Source: Eustoma russellianum (Eukaryota; Streptophyta; Magnoliopsida; Gentianales; Gentianaceae). Taken from it: a stretch of DNA of 64,000 bases. The notes beneath the pieces are model-generated. The model did no database searches. It saw only the letters and a program-made list of their open reading frames with translations, and was not told the origin of the DNA. This document shows positions 35,064-45,685 of this stretch, piece by piece (position 1 is the stretch's first letter; each line of letters opens with the position of its first letter). The stretch covers positions 3,592,912 to 3,656,911 of the forward strand of contig AP025055.1 in NCBI GenBank assembly GCA_036186865.1, given 5' to 3'. The translations under genes and the position numbers were made by a program.

Positions 35064-36019
35064 TTAAGGTGGATATCCGTGTTTCTTGTAACATTTTTGT
35101 TCTACATGCCCCAGCATGCCACAATAGTTGCATATAGGTTTCTTGACATTACCCTGTCCAAACCTTGCCATATAACCTCCTTCCTTCCTATAGTTATTAT
35201 GTGATTTGAAATTTTGTCTGGATCCAGGTGATCCAGGAAATCCAGATATTGGTCCAGCAAGGACACCATCATTATTTCCCATACTTGACACCATAGACGG
35301 ATTATTAAGAAACACGGTTTGATTATTAGAATATAGTACTTTCCTCTCAAACTTAACTGCCATTGCGAAGGCAGTATTAACATCAAGCAAAGGATTGATC
35401 AGCAAGATTTGAGCCTTGACAGGTTCAAATTCATCTGACAGTCCCTTCAAAAATTTTATAACAAAATCATCTTCTACAAACTTCGACACTTGACTAGTGA
35501 TATCACAAGTACATCTCCTACATGTACATGAGGGAATGGCCTTTAAAACTGTCAACTCTTCCCATACTACTTTCAACTTGGTGTAATACTCTGTTACACC
35601 CAAATTCCTTTGCTTAATCATATAAAACTGTTCTTGTAGATCTGACATCCTGAATGCATCAGCATTTCCATATCTAAGTCTTAAATCCTTCCATATCTCA
35701 CTAGCACTATCAATCTACATAATACTTTGGCAATTGAAGGACTTACCGAGTTCATAATCCAAGACTCCACCATATTGTTCGCTTTGATCCAAGTAGCACA
35801 TCTACGATCTCCTTCTGCAGGTTTAGCAACTGTACCATCAATGAATCCAGTTTTGTTCTTAGCCTCCAAAGCACGACGCACAACTCTACTCCAACCGTGG
35901 TAATTCTGTGATGTAAGTAAGTTTTGAGTGAGGACTAGTGACGGACTGTCAGAAGGATGTATGTAAAGTGGATCTTCATGTGGATCCATGGATCCGAAGG
36001 TAACTGACGACGAAGCCAT
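35064..36019 (-). pseudogene. Copia H gag
   Basis: The start ATG at 36019 (MASSSVTFGSMDP) is followed by a retrotrans_gag_3-type N-terminus (QNYHGWSRVVRRALEAKNK, then FIDGT). A frame change near 35690 leads to a UBN2-like part (YYTKLKVVWEEL, FLKGLSDEFEPVKAQIL) and a CCHC knuckle (CNYCGMLGHVEQKC). Gag would form the intracellular particle. One frameshift separates the two parts. Confidence 0.85.
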
Positions 36020-36062
36020 TCGAATTACAGAAGTCTAACGAATGTAATATGTGATTGCTAAC

Positions 36063-36074
36063 GCTCTGATACCA
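36063..36074 (-). other. Primer-binding site of Copia H
   Basis: On the minus strand the sequence TGGTATCAGAGC, complementary to the 3' end of initiator tRNA-Met as used by Copia elements, lies directly after the LTR. Confidence 0.88.
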
Positions 36075-36527
36075 TGTTAATTTTCAATAAACTGATCATG
36101 AACAAACAAATTCAAGCATGATCAACGAATGAATTGGAGAGAAAATAGAAGAACAAAGAAATCACACTGCAAAACGAGGAACAATCTGGATTCATTTCGT
36201 TATTCCATTCAACTACCGGATTACAGAATATAAGGAAGAAGAAAACATGTGAATTTACAAGAATGTCCCTGATAACTAACTTCCTACTATTATTAATAGA
36301 AGGGCACTATCGTCATTTCACGCATTTAAACTGTCTCCCGCCTTCATCCTTGCCTGCGATCATCAGCCTGCTGCAAGCAGTTACAAACTGCTGCAGCACC
36401 CCCTAGCCACCTACGCTCAATCACGTGCTCTGCACCAATCATCTCCTCCCAATTTGATTCCTTGCGAATTCTACATCCAGTCTTTGTCAATTATATCTTC
36501 TCCAACTCATTATTTCCTCAGTTCACA
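36075..36527 (-). repeat. Copia H 5' LTR (outer border inferred)
   Basis: Its inner border is TG...CA next to the primer site. A TATATTC box lies on the minus strand near 36228-36235. The outer border rests only on a TGTGAAC word and could be off by tens of bases. Confidence 0.6.
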
Positions 36528-36960
36528 TCTGTTTGTCAAAATGCCCAATGTGTTCGACCAAATGCCCTTTATCACATTTGCTGCAATACTCATTCATCTT
36601 TAATATAATACGCATTGGCCGCCTCAACTATATAAAAGGAAGGAACAAAAGCTGTACCTATCAGAAAAAATCCTGAGACATGTTACTATATGTTTTTCTA
36701 AACTTTTTTTTTTTTTGTTAAAATGCAAATTGTATTAACCAGAATCCAAGCATCAAGGGATGCTACTATGTCAATATCAATAAGTGACTTGAGTGTCAAA
36801 TGATTTTCTATGGAGCACTAGCTCCTCTAACGTCGTTCATCCCACTCAACTTTCTTGGAATGTTATTTTTAGAGACTAGATACGTCTCCACGAGGTGTTA
36901 ACGGCATTACTACCCGGTCATGGTAAAGATTTGACTTAGCCACCTGCTGAGTGTAGAACG
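36528..36960. other. Spacer, no gene seen
   Basis: It contains a T-run near 36700. No open frame with recognisable content was found. Confidence 0.4.
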
Positions 36961-37281
36961 CGGAAGATGTGGGAGGTGATGTTAGATTGTTACAAGCTTA
37001 AGTTTGACATATGTGTGGCTTCTGATCCTGCAACATTCAATTCTGTTGAAGTTTGGACAGCAGTCTTGAAACAAATGCAATGCCGGCAGAGGATTTTCTG
37101 TTGGAAAGGTGTACCGAATTGGTTAAGCTCAGCCTTCTGGAGATCGAAATTTCAAAAAGACATATTATGGCTTTGCAGCTACTGTCTATGGCAGATGGTA
37201 GGAGAGAAGCCAGTTGTGAATATCCTAGACTCTTTTGGGATTGTGGCAAGATTAGCTTGCTGTTGGTCTAGTCAGAACTAG
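36961..37281 (+). pseudogene. Relic of an unidentified host gene
   Basis: Two overlapping plus-strand frames look protein-like: WEVMLDCYKLKFDICVASDP in the first, then SSLETNAMPAEDFLLERCTE and SLLEIEISKRHIMALQLLSM in the second, with ASCEYPRLFWDCG at the end. The switch lies near 37050-37060 and could be a frameshift or a lost intron. The composition is that of a helical host protein rather than a transposon. I do not recognise the family. The last ~45 bp belong to a segment duplicated at 38489. Confidence 0.4.
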
Positions 37282-37453
37282 CTAAATGCTCGAAATTTCA
37301 GCTGGGTAGATTATTTTTGTCATTCTGGATGAGGAATAGCTTGATGCTGCTCTAGAGGAATATGTAGTCTTAATGCAAGCGTGCTTGTAGAAATTCTTGT
37401 AGACGTCTACATCTATAAAAAGAATATATATTTGAAAAAGAAAAGGTGCAGTC
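37238..37453. repeat. Direct repeat, copy 1 (~215 bp)
   Basis: GCAAGATTAGCTTGCTGTTG... to ...AAAGGTGCAGTCAAC, about 90% identical by eye to 38489-38704. It starts inside the gene relic. Confidence 0.85.
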
Positions 37454-38488
37454 AACACTACCCCCAGAACCCGTCTCTCCCGCCCCACTCTCTCGGCCCA
37501 TGCCTTTTCTACTCCTCCAAAACCCTAATTCCCTCACCCAAACTCCTTACCTTTCGGCCTCCCTCCAAAACACACTCCACCTATGTTTACACATACCGAA
37601 CACCACACTCAGCACACTATTCACGCCTAACACACTGCAGACATACAAGAGCCTCATGCACCACCAGCGCCGCCCATGCGACACCCCCCACGTCGGCATG
37701 TGTGGCTCAAACGCCGTCGGTGGCGCGGCCTTCCACCACTAGAGTTTAATCTAAGTCATGTCCAACCTTATTTCACCCTCAATTCATACAAAATCTCAAT
37801 GTTCTCCACCATCCAATTCATCCAAATTCATATAAATCATCACACTATTCATAATATATAGCATAGATTAACAATTATATACATATGAAAATTATACAAA
37901 TACTTACACCAAAAATAAGTTTCGGCCGACTCATACATCATCCATGTACATATATTTTTTTCAGTTTTATACATATACAATACAAAATTTACAACTTCAT
38001 ATACATATATACACACAGCCGCATACATATATACATCCACCTATGCAATCACTTATACATATGCATGATTCATAAGTTTATACAAAAATATATATCCATA
38101 GTGTTTGCAAAATTATAGCGAATACAGAAAGAGAACTTACTTATATGCGTGTATACTACACAATTGATCGCAACCTAAGGTTTGTTAGAATTTTCTCTCG
38201 GTTTCTTCTTCTCTAAAGGGTCGGCCGACTTGTGCTTGTGTGTTGGGTGAGGCGGCCGAATGTGTAAAAGGTGGGGTTAGGGTTTAGGTTTTGTGTACAT
38301 TATATAAGTAATTAAGTTTCCTAAGGGATAAAGGAATATACCATTCAAGATTAATCAATTAGTGTTTGATTCTATTCGTTATTTCCTATCATAACCAAAT
38401 AATATTTAGATAACTATTATCTATATTTAATAGTTATAATTTCCTTTTAATTATTTCCTTTAAAAAAAACCGGGTGTAACATTTGTGA
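37454..38488 (-). mobile_element. Possible LTR-derived insert between the direct repeats
   Basis: The right end on the minus strand begins TGTTACACCCGG, like many Gypsy LTRs. The left end (ACTACCCCCAG) has no matching terminus and no target duplication was found. The interior is AT-rich after a CA-rich stretch and contains no gene. Identification is weak. Confidence 0.35.
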
Positions 38489-38704
38489 TTGAAGCAAGAT
38501 TAGCTTGCTGTTGGTCTAGTCAGAAGGAGCTAAATGCTGGAAATCTCAGCTGGTAGATTATTTGTGTCATTCTGGATGAGGAATAGCTTGCTGCTGCTGT
38601 AGAAGAATATGTAGTCTTAAATGAAGCTTGCTTGCTGGAAGTTCTTGTAGACGCCTACATCTATAAAAAGAATATATATTTGAAAAAGAAAAGGTACAGT
38701 CAAC
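38489..38704. repeat. Direct repeat, copy 2 (~215 bp)
   Basis: Second copy of 37238-37453, ending GTACAGTCAAC. The following 38705-38949 has no gene; 38877-38957 is itself repeated at 40387-40471. Confidence 0.85.
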
Positions 38705-38949
38705 TTGTTGACGAATTGCTTTTCGACCTTTGGCATCTATATGGAAGTTCCTTCCTTGAAATAGTATGGAGTTGTAGATTGTATGAAGAATCTGCTATTT
38801 GAAAGCACAGATGTTTTACTCCCAACTGAAGAAGTAGGAATCATGGTTAATCAATACATTCCTTTTTTTTTTCAATGATACAATGGTTTGCCAAAACTTT
38901 GAAAAGGTCGTAACGTAATATGAGTGTGCAAATTGAAAGTGCAGTCTTT

Positions 38950-39065
38950 GAGACATTCGCGTGTGTGTATATATACATACATACATACATATATATATAT
39001 GTATATATATATACATATATATATATGTATATATATATATATACATATGTATATATATTAAAAAA
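38950..39065. repeat. TA/CATA microsatellite
   Basis: GTGT, CATA and TA repeats border the 3' end of LINE I. Confidence 0.9.
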
Positions 39066-39099
39066 ATATATATTATAAAAGAGACGCCGGTCCCTACAT

Positions 39100-39880
39100 T
39101 TTATTTAGAACGTAACCCTCACTTATGGCAGAGGAATACCATTGTTACATACAAAGTCATTGCATAATTGAATAAAGGAACTCAATGGGCAATACATATT
39201 GCACCAAATGCTATCTAAAGTGGGGGGAGTGTTTTCAAAAGTGGTATGATATGTCTCATTAAAACATTGGCAAACAAAACCACCCTTGTGGATAAAATAT
39301 TTCACGAAGGAAAAAGAGTGCATATTTACCACCCTTGAAAATAGACGTATGAACCTCCACTGCCCAGTCACGAATATGATCCCGCATAATGAATGATTAA
39401 CCGCATACAATGTCTGATAACGGTCAGCCTCGTTCGGTCCAGTGCATGCACATGTAAAGAGAAGGCTAAAGTTAGATGATGATAATAGACATAGTGAAAA
39501 CATAAAAGCCATCAGAAACCAAAGCATACCGAGTCTGCCTGCATCCCTTAGGATACAGGCAGAAATAGTCAGTGATCGCCAATCCATTCGGAAGACATGA
39601 TGAATCTCAAGTGATGCGTAGATGTACGGATGAGAGGTCCAAATGAATGGTACCTCGGACTAAAGGCGGAAGAGTGTTATAAACATATGTTTGGGTCCGC
39701 TGGGGAAGGTAATGAGCAGCCACGTTTGCTTCTCTATAAACATGATTGAATTCAAGCCTATGTTGCTTCCTCAATGACTGCAATAAACGTAAATAATAAT
39801 TCCCGAAAACTGCATGTGGACGCGCCAGACGTGTATAAATCTGAGAACAATCCGATTCAAGAATAAGTGCACGATACATA
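39100..39880 (-). mobile_element. LINE I, 3' fragment (RNase H end and 3' UTR)
   Basis: It aligns with the last ~90 codons of ORF2 and the 3' UTR of LINE K on the minus strand, including the hairpin after the stop codon (39534-39563) and the terminal GCCATAAGTGAGG block. It is 5'-truncated in the RNase H domain, the usual outcome of incomplete reverse transcription. TA/CA microsatellites lie at both ends, so borders are approximate. Confidence 0.8.
39605..39880 (-). pseudogene. LINE I RNase H C-terminal fragment
   Basis: It shows ILESDCSQIYTRLARPHAVF and FNHVYREANVAAHYLPQRTQ, ending LVRGTIHLDLSSVHLRIT. These correspond one to one with the LINE K ORF2 terminus. It lacks the earlier catalytic residues and has no start of its own. 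Confidence 0.82.
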
Positions 39881-39903
39881 CATGTATATATAATTTTTTT
39901 ATT

Positions 39904-39907
39904 ACAT

Positions 39908-39961
<54 letters not shown>

Positions 39962-40075
39962 TATATATATACATACATACATACATACATATATACATAC
40001 ATATATATATATATACATACATATATATATGTATGTATGTATGTATATATATGTATGTGTATATATATATATATA
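39904..40075. repeat. CA/TA/CATA compound microsatellite
   Basis: CA repeats, then TA and CATA/TATG blocks. From 40080 to 40470 no gene is seen apart from the repeat copy at 40387-40471. Confidence 0.92.
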
Positions 40076-40657
40076 TGATTTATAAATGCTTTATGTTATG
40101 CGTTCAAAGGTTGTCTCATATTCTTGAATTTTGGGGTGTATACATTCGGGCAGTGGATAGGAGTTTCACAAAATTTCTAGGTTCATGAACTATAGGTGGT
40201 TATGTATATGATTTTATGTGGAATAAAATTAGGATTTTGATGGGGTTTGGACAAATTTGATGTTACGACATGTACCTCCAAGCTCTTATGAAAATAAGAC
40301 AAAGGAATTCATGGTGCTTAAGGTAGAGTGTACCGAATGGAATCGATTAAATTGTTGTGTCACACTAAGTGGTATAATTAGTAAAATGGTACAACGGTTT
40401 GCCGAATCTTTGAAAAGGTCGTAACATATTACGAGTGTGTAAATTGAAAGTGCAGTCCTTGAGACATTCAATCTGTTTCTTTTGATTGCCAAACACATCA
40501 TTCATTTATAAGCTACAATGGCAGCAAGTGATTACATCAGATATTCCAACAACACTTAAACCCAATAAACAGTTTCTGCATAGCTAGCTAATGCATGAGC
40601 CACCCCCTTGGAAGCCAATCAACTTTTCACTCAAGATCTTGCATGAGCTTCTTTACT

Positions 40658-43407
40658 TCACCCGCTCCCATCATCAGCATTTGGAATTTCAGGTTCCCAA
40701 GGCGGTGGAGGAGACGGCAGAGGAGGTGACCAGGACGGAATTGAAGAAAATATGGTGTTCCTGTCCACTCCGACGCTCTTCTCACCCGAGAGCGCAGCAA
40801 GGGCAGCAACAAGGCCTGCATTGCCTACCAAATTTGGCTCTGTGTAGTTGTAGTTTCCACGGTCATCAAGGAAACCGCCAAATTTGTCCGGTCCAGCCAC
40901 CATTGCTCCAATGATAGTATTAGGATTTGGCTTTGGTGTATCCCTCCATATATATCCTCCATAGCAGCTATACTTGATTATGTTCTTAGGTATTGATGCA
41001 GCTCTATGGTAGACATGTTTGGGATAATGACTGCCAAATCCAACAACATAACTCATATTTCTAGGATTTTTTCCGAGGATGTACGAAATCTGAAAAAGAA
41101 CAGTAAATGTGAGTTTGTGACTTTGAATCATAAGGAAAAACAATCAAACAAACAAATTAGCAAGGCAAATCATAACAAGAGCTACAGGGATATAGCAATC
41201 GTTTAGAATGATATACAACCAAACAAGGGCCAAGATAATACAAAGTGTTTTCCTCCACCAGTAGGCTGGTTTAAATTGAATACTATGCTCTTCCTTGTAT
41301 CAGGGACTAGAAAAGGTTATTTACTATGTTTTAGGACATAAGAATTCAACTCAAGAGAAGAAAAGGGAATAGGACAGCAGATGCATTGGCCAAACTTGGT
41401 GCCAACATTGTAGGACAGATTCTCAGTTCACCTCCCATAGAGGCTCAGGAATCTTTTCTTCTGCCTCTTTATGTACAATTTAAAAATATACATATAACAA
41501 GTGTATCAGTAGAAACTCCTTGACTAATAGAAAAAGACAACTGAAATTGAATATGAAATTAGCAATGTTCATGCCTGAGTTTCTGCAAATTTGCGCAATT
41601 TATCATTGGAGAAGAAATTGGGTCCACAATGCCATCCAGGAGTATCAGCAGCCGCAAGATAGTCACTGAACACAGTGGCTAAGAATGCAGCATTCACTAC
41701 ATACTGAAGAGGGCGAGCTCTTCCATGGTTTAATTGGATTAGGCCGCCTGAAAGCAACATGATAAAAATAAAAAAATAAAAACTCAATCAGATTCCAACT
41801 GAAGACTAAATCACATGAATGTCCTTGCCCATGCTTTGGAAATGCATACCTCTCGTTCTGTTAAACGTGGTGAAGTTTGGAAGATACGAGCACATTACTA
41901 TTTTTGTTTGCTCGTGAAAAGTGCTCAACATTTCCTCATAAGGAAATGGGGGGCTCAAAAATAATCTCAATCGGGTCAGCAGCACCTAAACGAGGGAAAT
42001 TTTGTTGTGAGTATTAGGGACATATATGACTCCTAGACAGATGAGAAACTTCATCAAAATACCTGAGCCCCGATGAGTTTGTTATCCCAGCTTAGGACAC
42101 CATAATCTGGGCCACCGTGGAAAGCACCAGCATGCTTCGCAAGACCATAATCCGTAGCAAGACTGAGATATGAGAAATCACCAGTTGCGTAGAATAACCA
42201 AGACGCACCCCAGAGCATTTCATCCCAGTAACTGCTGGAATTATAGGAAGCTTCAGCATCACCACCAATGCTATACCTGCCATGGTGTGACCTAGAAAAT
42301 TGAAATAAAGCTCTAGCACCATGGACAAGTTTTGTTGAATACGACTTGTCCTCTTTGAATACAATCGATGCAGAGGCCAAAGCAGCAGCCATTTCCGCAG
42401 CAAGATCCGAACAGCTGCTGCACTCAGCTACAGGCCGGTTGTAATCAATGTCTTCAGGACGCATCCAACAGCTGTGGTCATTTGGAGTTAATACTCCCGT
42501 TGGAGGATTCCCAGTTCCCACCTGCGTAGTCAAACATAAGTATACCAGGTCAAATGTATACATCAAGGAAAATGGATTGTAAACCGACTGAAAGATTACC
42601 TGAGAAGCCAACACGTTTACTGTATCAGATGAAGAGTCGAAGCATTTGAGAAAATAATCAGTCCCCCACCTGATTATTTCCTTCACATGACTAAGCTCTC
42701 CTGCTGCTGCATAGTGTGTACCATACTCCAGCACACTCCAACTGAGTATGGTGATGGCGAAAGACTTGGGGAAATGATATTTGATGGCATCTCCGCCATC
42801 ATAGTAACCTCCCACCAAGTCTTTATTGGAGGAAGAAACTCCGTCGTTTAGACAGGAGTCTCCTCTCCAGGACACGTTGTTATCCAGCGGCAGCTTTCCA
42901 GCTGAAAAAAGAATGGCAGAATTTAAATATATTCAACTATCACTTTAGCCTTCACAAAAGCTCATTCTTACGGTTTAAAATGAAATGTAAATACTTCTTT
43001 CTCATGCATTGTACTTAGAAAAGTTGAAAGCTAAAAATTAACTTACACTTTTGAGCGTTAAAGAATAGGAGCGACTTCTGGAGGGCGACTGTGTAGTTGT
43101 CCGGTGGTGGTGGCTGATGATGGTGACTGGGAATGGTTTTCACCATTACGGCTAATGTCAACCCAGCTACCAGGGCTGAAACCACCATGCAACCGAGAAA
43201 TTTCATTCTGACAGTCGAGCATCCAAAAGGTACATGCCTCTGTTGCCTCCTATTCTCTGTGGGACGCAGGCGCCAACTGGCCTTGATTTCTTCCAGCCTT
43301 CTCCTTGCTTCATCTGAATCATCATGCAGCCTTCTCCTTTCTTCATCTGGATCATCATGCATCCTTCGGGTCACATCTGTCAGCTCGATTTCAGAAATTT
43401 CTGCCAT
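40658..43407 (-). CDS. KOR: KORRIGAN-type membrane endo-1,4-beta-glucanase (GH9)
   Basis: It hydrolyses beta-1,4-glucan; family members act with cellulose synthase at the plasma membrane and Golgi. Six exons: 43047-43407, 42600-42901, 42063-42521, 41850-41985, 41575-41747 and 40658-41089. They join in frame to 620 codons, the usual family length. A charged cytosolic N-terminus with an 11-residue duplication precedes one membrane helix (about 69-89). The GH9 domain carries YYDGGD (155-158), VYHRAAS (His505, Arg506) and DDRGNYNYTEP (Glu561), so catalytic residues are present. The tyrosine before His505 is histidine in typical members, from memory. A proline-rich tail ends the protein. I chose ATG 43407 as the first in-frame ATG. 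Intron 5 has a GC donor; the others are GT-AG. A Copia element sits 45 bp upstream of the TATA box. Confidence 0.93.
41090..41574 (-). other. Glucanase intron 5, GC-AG type
   Basis: On the minus strand exon 5 ends ...ACTCAG and the intron begins GCATGA. It ends TTTTTCAG before ATTTCGTAC. Reading frame and family alignment across CAG/ATT require this junction, and no GT lies nearby. At 485 bp it is the longest intron; the other four are 145, 78, 77 and 102 bp. Confidence 0.85.
41345..41523 (+). pseudogene. RNase H-like retroelement fragment inside glucanase intron 5
   Basis: On the plus strand, antisense to the host gene, an open stretch reads KGNRTADALAKLGANIVGQ and continues to a TGA at 41523. 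The NRTADALAKL motif is that of retroelement RNase H C-termini. It has no start or catalytic residues of its own, and the family is not determinable. Confidence 0.55.
43295..43360 (-). repeat. 33-bp tandem duplication in glucanase exon 1
   Basis: Two adjacent 33-bp units differ at a few bases and encode HDDPDEERRRL and HDDSDEARRRL in the cytosolic tail. Confidence 0.95.
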
Positions 43408-43545
43408 GATCAAAGAAGGAAACAGGAAAGGGTGTTTTTCCTTTGATATTCTGTAAGATCAGGGGTGGCGTTCTAGTCCTTTTTTCTCTACTTCCTCCAA
43501 ATATCCAATGAACTGTGTTGCTTGTCTAGAGGCACTCTTGCGCTG

Positions 43546-43553
43546 CTTTTATA
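43546..43553 (-). promoter_or_regulatory. Glucanase TATA box
   Basis: TATAAAAG on the minus strand lies 139 bp upstream of the start codon, with no other TATA box between. It leaves a 5' UTR of about 105-110 bases. The Copia J insertion begins 45 bp further upstream. Confidence 0.65.
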
Positions 43554-43598
43554 GATTCAAATGTCCGTTGGAGGGCTTCGGTAGTTGCTCTTTTCTAC

Positions 43599-44198
43599 TG
43601 CTAAAATAGAAGAATTCAAGAATTCATTCACGTTAATTGAAAAAATACAAATATTTCCTCTTATGTAGGAGTTTGTTTTGCCAGCTAACGGCTTTATTTC
43701 TGGTCCACGGTATTTCAACAGTAACTTAACTAGACAACTCACGGCTATAAGGTAAAGACCAGTTACCTGGTCAGCTTATGAACAGTAAGGAATTCTAAGT
43801 TACAAAATTTACACGACTAAGTATGGCAGCTCGGACTTACTGTTTCTGTCTGACTTGTGCTTCACATCGTCACCTCGGCTCAGCACATCTTTACTTCGTC
43901 TTCTTTGCTGTCCTTCTCCTCAGCTCGTCTTAGTTCTGTGTTCGTCTTCACCTCAGCTCCTCTTCAGTTCAGCACGGCCTTCGTCTGTTTCACCACAGTT
44001 TTTCTTCAGTTAAGCACGACCTTTGACACTCCACCTCAGCTCTTATTCAGTTCAGCACGATCTTACTTTGTCTGCCCTTTTCTTAGTTCAGCTCAGCTCG
44101 GCTTTCTGACTTAGTGCACTTAGTTTTATTTCCCAGCATGGTTATTACTTGGTGCACCTAGGCTTAGCTCTGCATACCTCGGCTGGTATATTTCCATA
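43599..44198 (-). repeat. Copia J 3' LTR, next to the glucanase promoter
   Basis: It aligns with the right LTR from AATTCAAGA(A/G)TTCA onward but has about 110 bp more of a CAGCTC/CTTCAGTT-rich stretch. Its outer end is 45 bp upstream of the glucanase TATA box, and it is in the same orientation as that gene. Confidence 0.85.
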
Positions 44199-44207
44199 TT
44201 CCCTCTC
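44199..44207 (-). other. Polypurine tract of Copia J
   Basis: GAGAGGGAA on the minus strand, directly before the 3' LTR. LINE K is inserted 35 bp further inside. Confidence 0.7.
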
Positions 44208-44423
44208 AAGCTTAGTTTTATATATATATATATTCATGTGTAAAATGTCTAAAAAAATTATCCGCTAATGCGATCATCGGCGCTGGCGAACCCTCGGCGC
44301 TGACTGCGGCTCCAGCCGCCGCCGCATACTGCCGGAACAGTACTCAATTTCCGGTAACTTCCTTCTCCACGGTTTCAATCTCTTCGCTTTTATTTCGATC
44401 CTCTTGATCATCCAGTTTTGGCA

Positions 44424-45685
44424 ATGACGGCGCCCACTTTTGCGGATGTGGTCACCAGCTCCGGCGGCTCATCGGCTCAGTCCATCACCATATCCCCCAA
44501 AACGGTTTCACGATACAAAGGTATTCCATTAATCTCCTTTTCCGATTCAGAGATTGATGAACTGGCTGCTCCTTTCAAATATTCCTTAGTGGGTACATTC
44601 TGGTATGGGAGGCCATCATTGAAGGTGATTAGGGATGTATTTGAGAAAATTGGTTTTCATCAGGATCTGCGTATCACTCTAATTGACCAGGCACATATCT
44701 TATTAACTTTTCGCAATGAGGCAGACTATTTACGCTGTTTTTATCGACGTTCCTGGCTTATTTCTGGCTGTCATATGCGAATCACAAAGTGGACAGTTGA
44801 TTTTGATCCTTCTACGGATGTTCTTATAGTACCGATTTGGGTTGCTTTTCCTGGTCTTCCTGTCCATCTCCATCGAAAGGAAGCTTTATTTGAGATTGTC
44901 AAGCCAATAGGTCTTCCCCTTAAACTTGATGTTGCAACAACGGATTGCTTACGACCTTCAGTTGCGCGAGTTTGTGTAGAAGTCGATGTTTCGCAGGACT
45001 TACCACAAAAGACTTATCTTCATGCGAAGGGCCGATATATTCTACAAAACATAATTTATGAAGAATTGCCATTGTTTTGTACATCTTGTCGTCGGTTGGG
45101 ACACTCGACCACCTCATGTCATACGGCAGCAGATGTCCTCCATTCCGCCACCGCCACCACCTCCTCCGAAACGGCCTCAAGCCCAGCGCTGGACACCAGT
45201 CAAAACTCGTCCAGCGCCCCAGCCAGTGACTGCGCCTGCTGTGCACCAGCCTCCATCGGACCAATTGCCCGGGTTCCCCAGTACCACCAGGCTCCCCCAT
45301 TCCGCATACAGCACCGCCCGAAGAGCCGACTTTGATTACTTCACCATCAGACGAGCACATCGTCGAACCTATAGCCTCTCAACTGGATAATTCTGATGCA
45401 TGCGAAATGGGTCATTCTTCAGACAATGATTTACCAGAGATTCATAATCAGGAAATACCAGTCGTCCCAGAAGAGGTTGCAAGTCGCATCCACTTAATCC
45501 CTCCATCCCCTGATACGGACACTTTAATTTCGCGTTTACAGGATTCAACAGAAGAATTTATACCGGTGGTTCCTCGTAGAAAACGTCGTACTAAGAAGGA
45601 TCTTCCTCCTCTGCCGCCATCATCTATTCTTACGCGCAGTGCATCACATGCGATTCAGGGAAGTGACACTTCACTTTTACAATGA
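44424..45685 (+). pseudogene. LINE K ORF1 (DUF4283, zinc knuckle), two frameshifts
   Basis: The start ATG 44424 gives MTAPTFADVVTSSGG. The DUF4283-type region (KYSLVGTFWYGRPSLKVIRD) is followed by PGLPVHLHRKEALFEIVKP, RPSVARVCVEVDVSQ and a CX2CX4HX4C knuckle (CTSCRRLGHSTTSC). A frame change directly after the knuckle, near 45115-45125, moves to the frame with an eight-proline run and AQRWTPVK. A second, near 45260-45275, moves to the frame ending PRRKRRTKKDLPPLPPS. The stop overlaps the ORF2 start as ATGA. The protein would coat element RNA. Confidence 0.85.

Larger units (their letters stand above)
34093..36527 (-). mobile_element. Copia H, 5' half (LTR, gag, protease, integrase start)
   Basis: In minus-strand order: LTR (36527-36075), tRNA-Met-type primer site, gag, zinc knuckle, protease DSGATDH, and the start of integrase. 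The rest of pol and the 3' LTR are missing; truncation is at about 34093. The 5' LTR border near 36527 is inferred from a TGTGAAC on the minus strand, as no second LTR is available for comparison. Confidence 0.82.

Noticed and set aside
37381..37861. Proline/threonine-rich plus-strand frames
   Set aside because: Several frames are open at once in a CA- and CCC-rich segment; there is no start context or motif.
39123..39587. 154-codon frame as a third LINE protein
   Set aside because: The homologous region in LINE K is open in a different frame, so conservation is at nucleotide level.
42092..42403. Alternative frame inside the glucanase exon 3
   Set aside because: It is a shadow of the strongly supported GH9 exon in another frame of the same strand.
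43133..43456. Plus-strand frame across glucanase exon 1
   Set aside because: It is antisense to an exon that matches a known family; the leucine/serine-rich translation is typical of a shadow.
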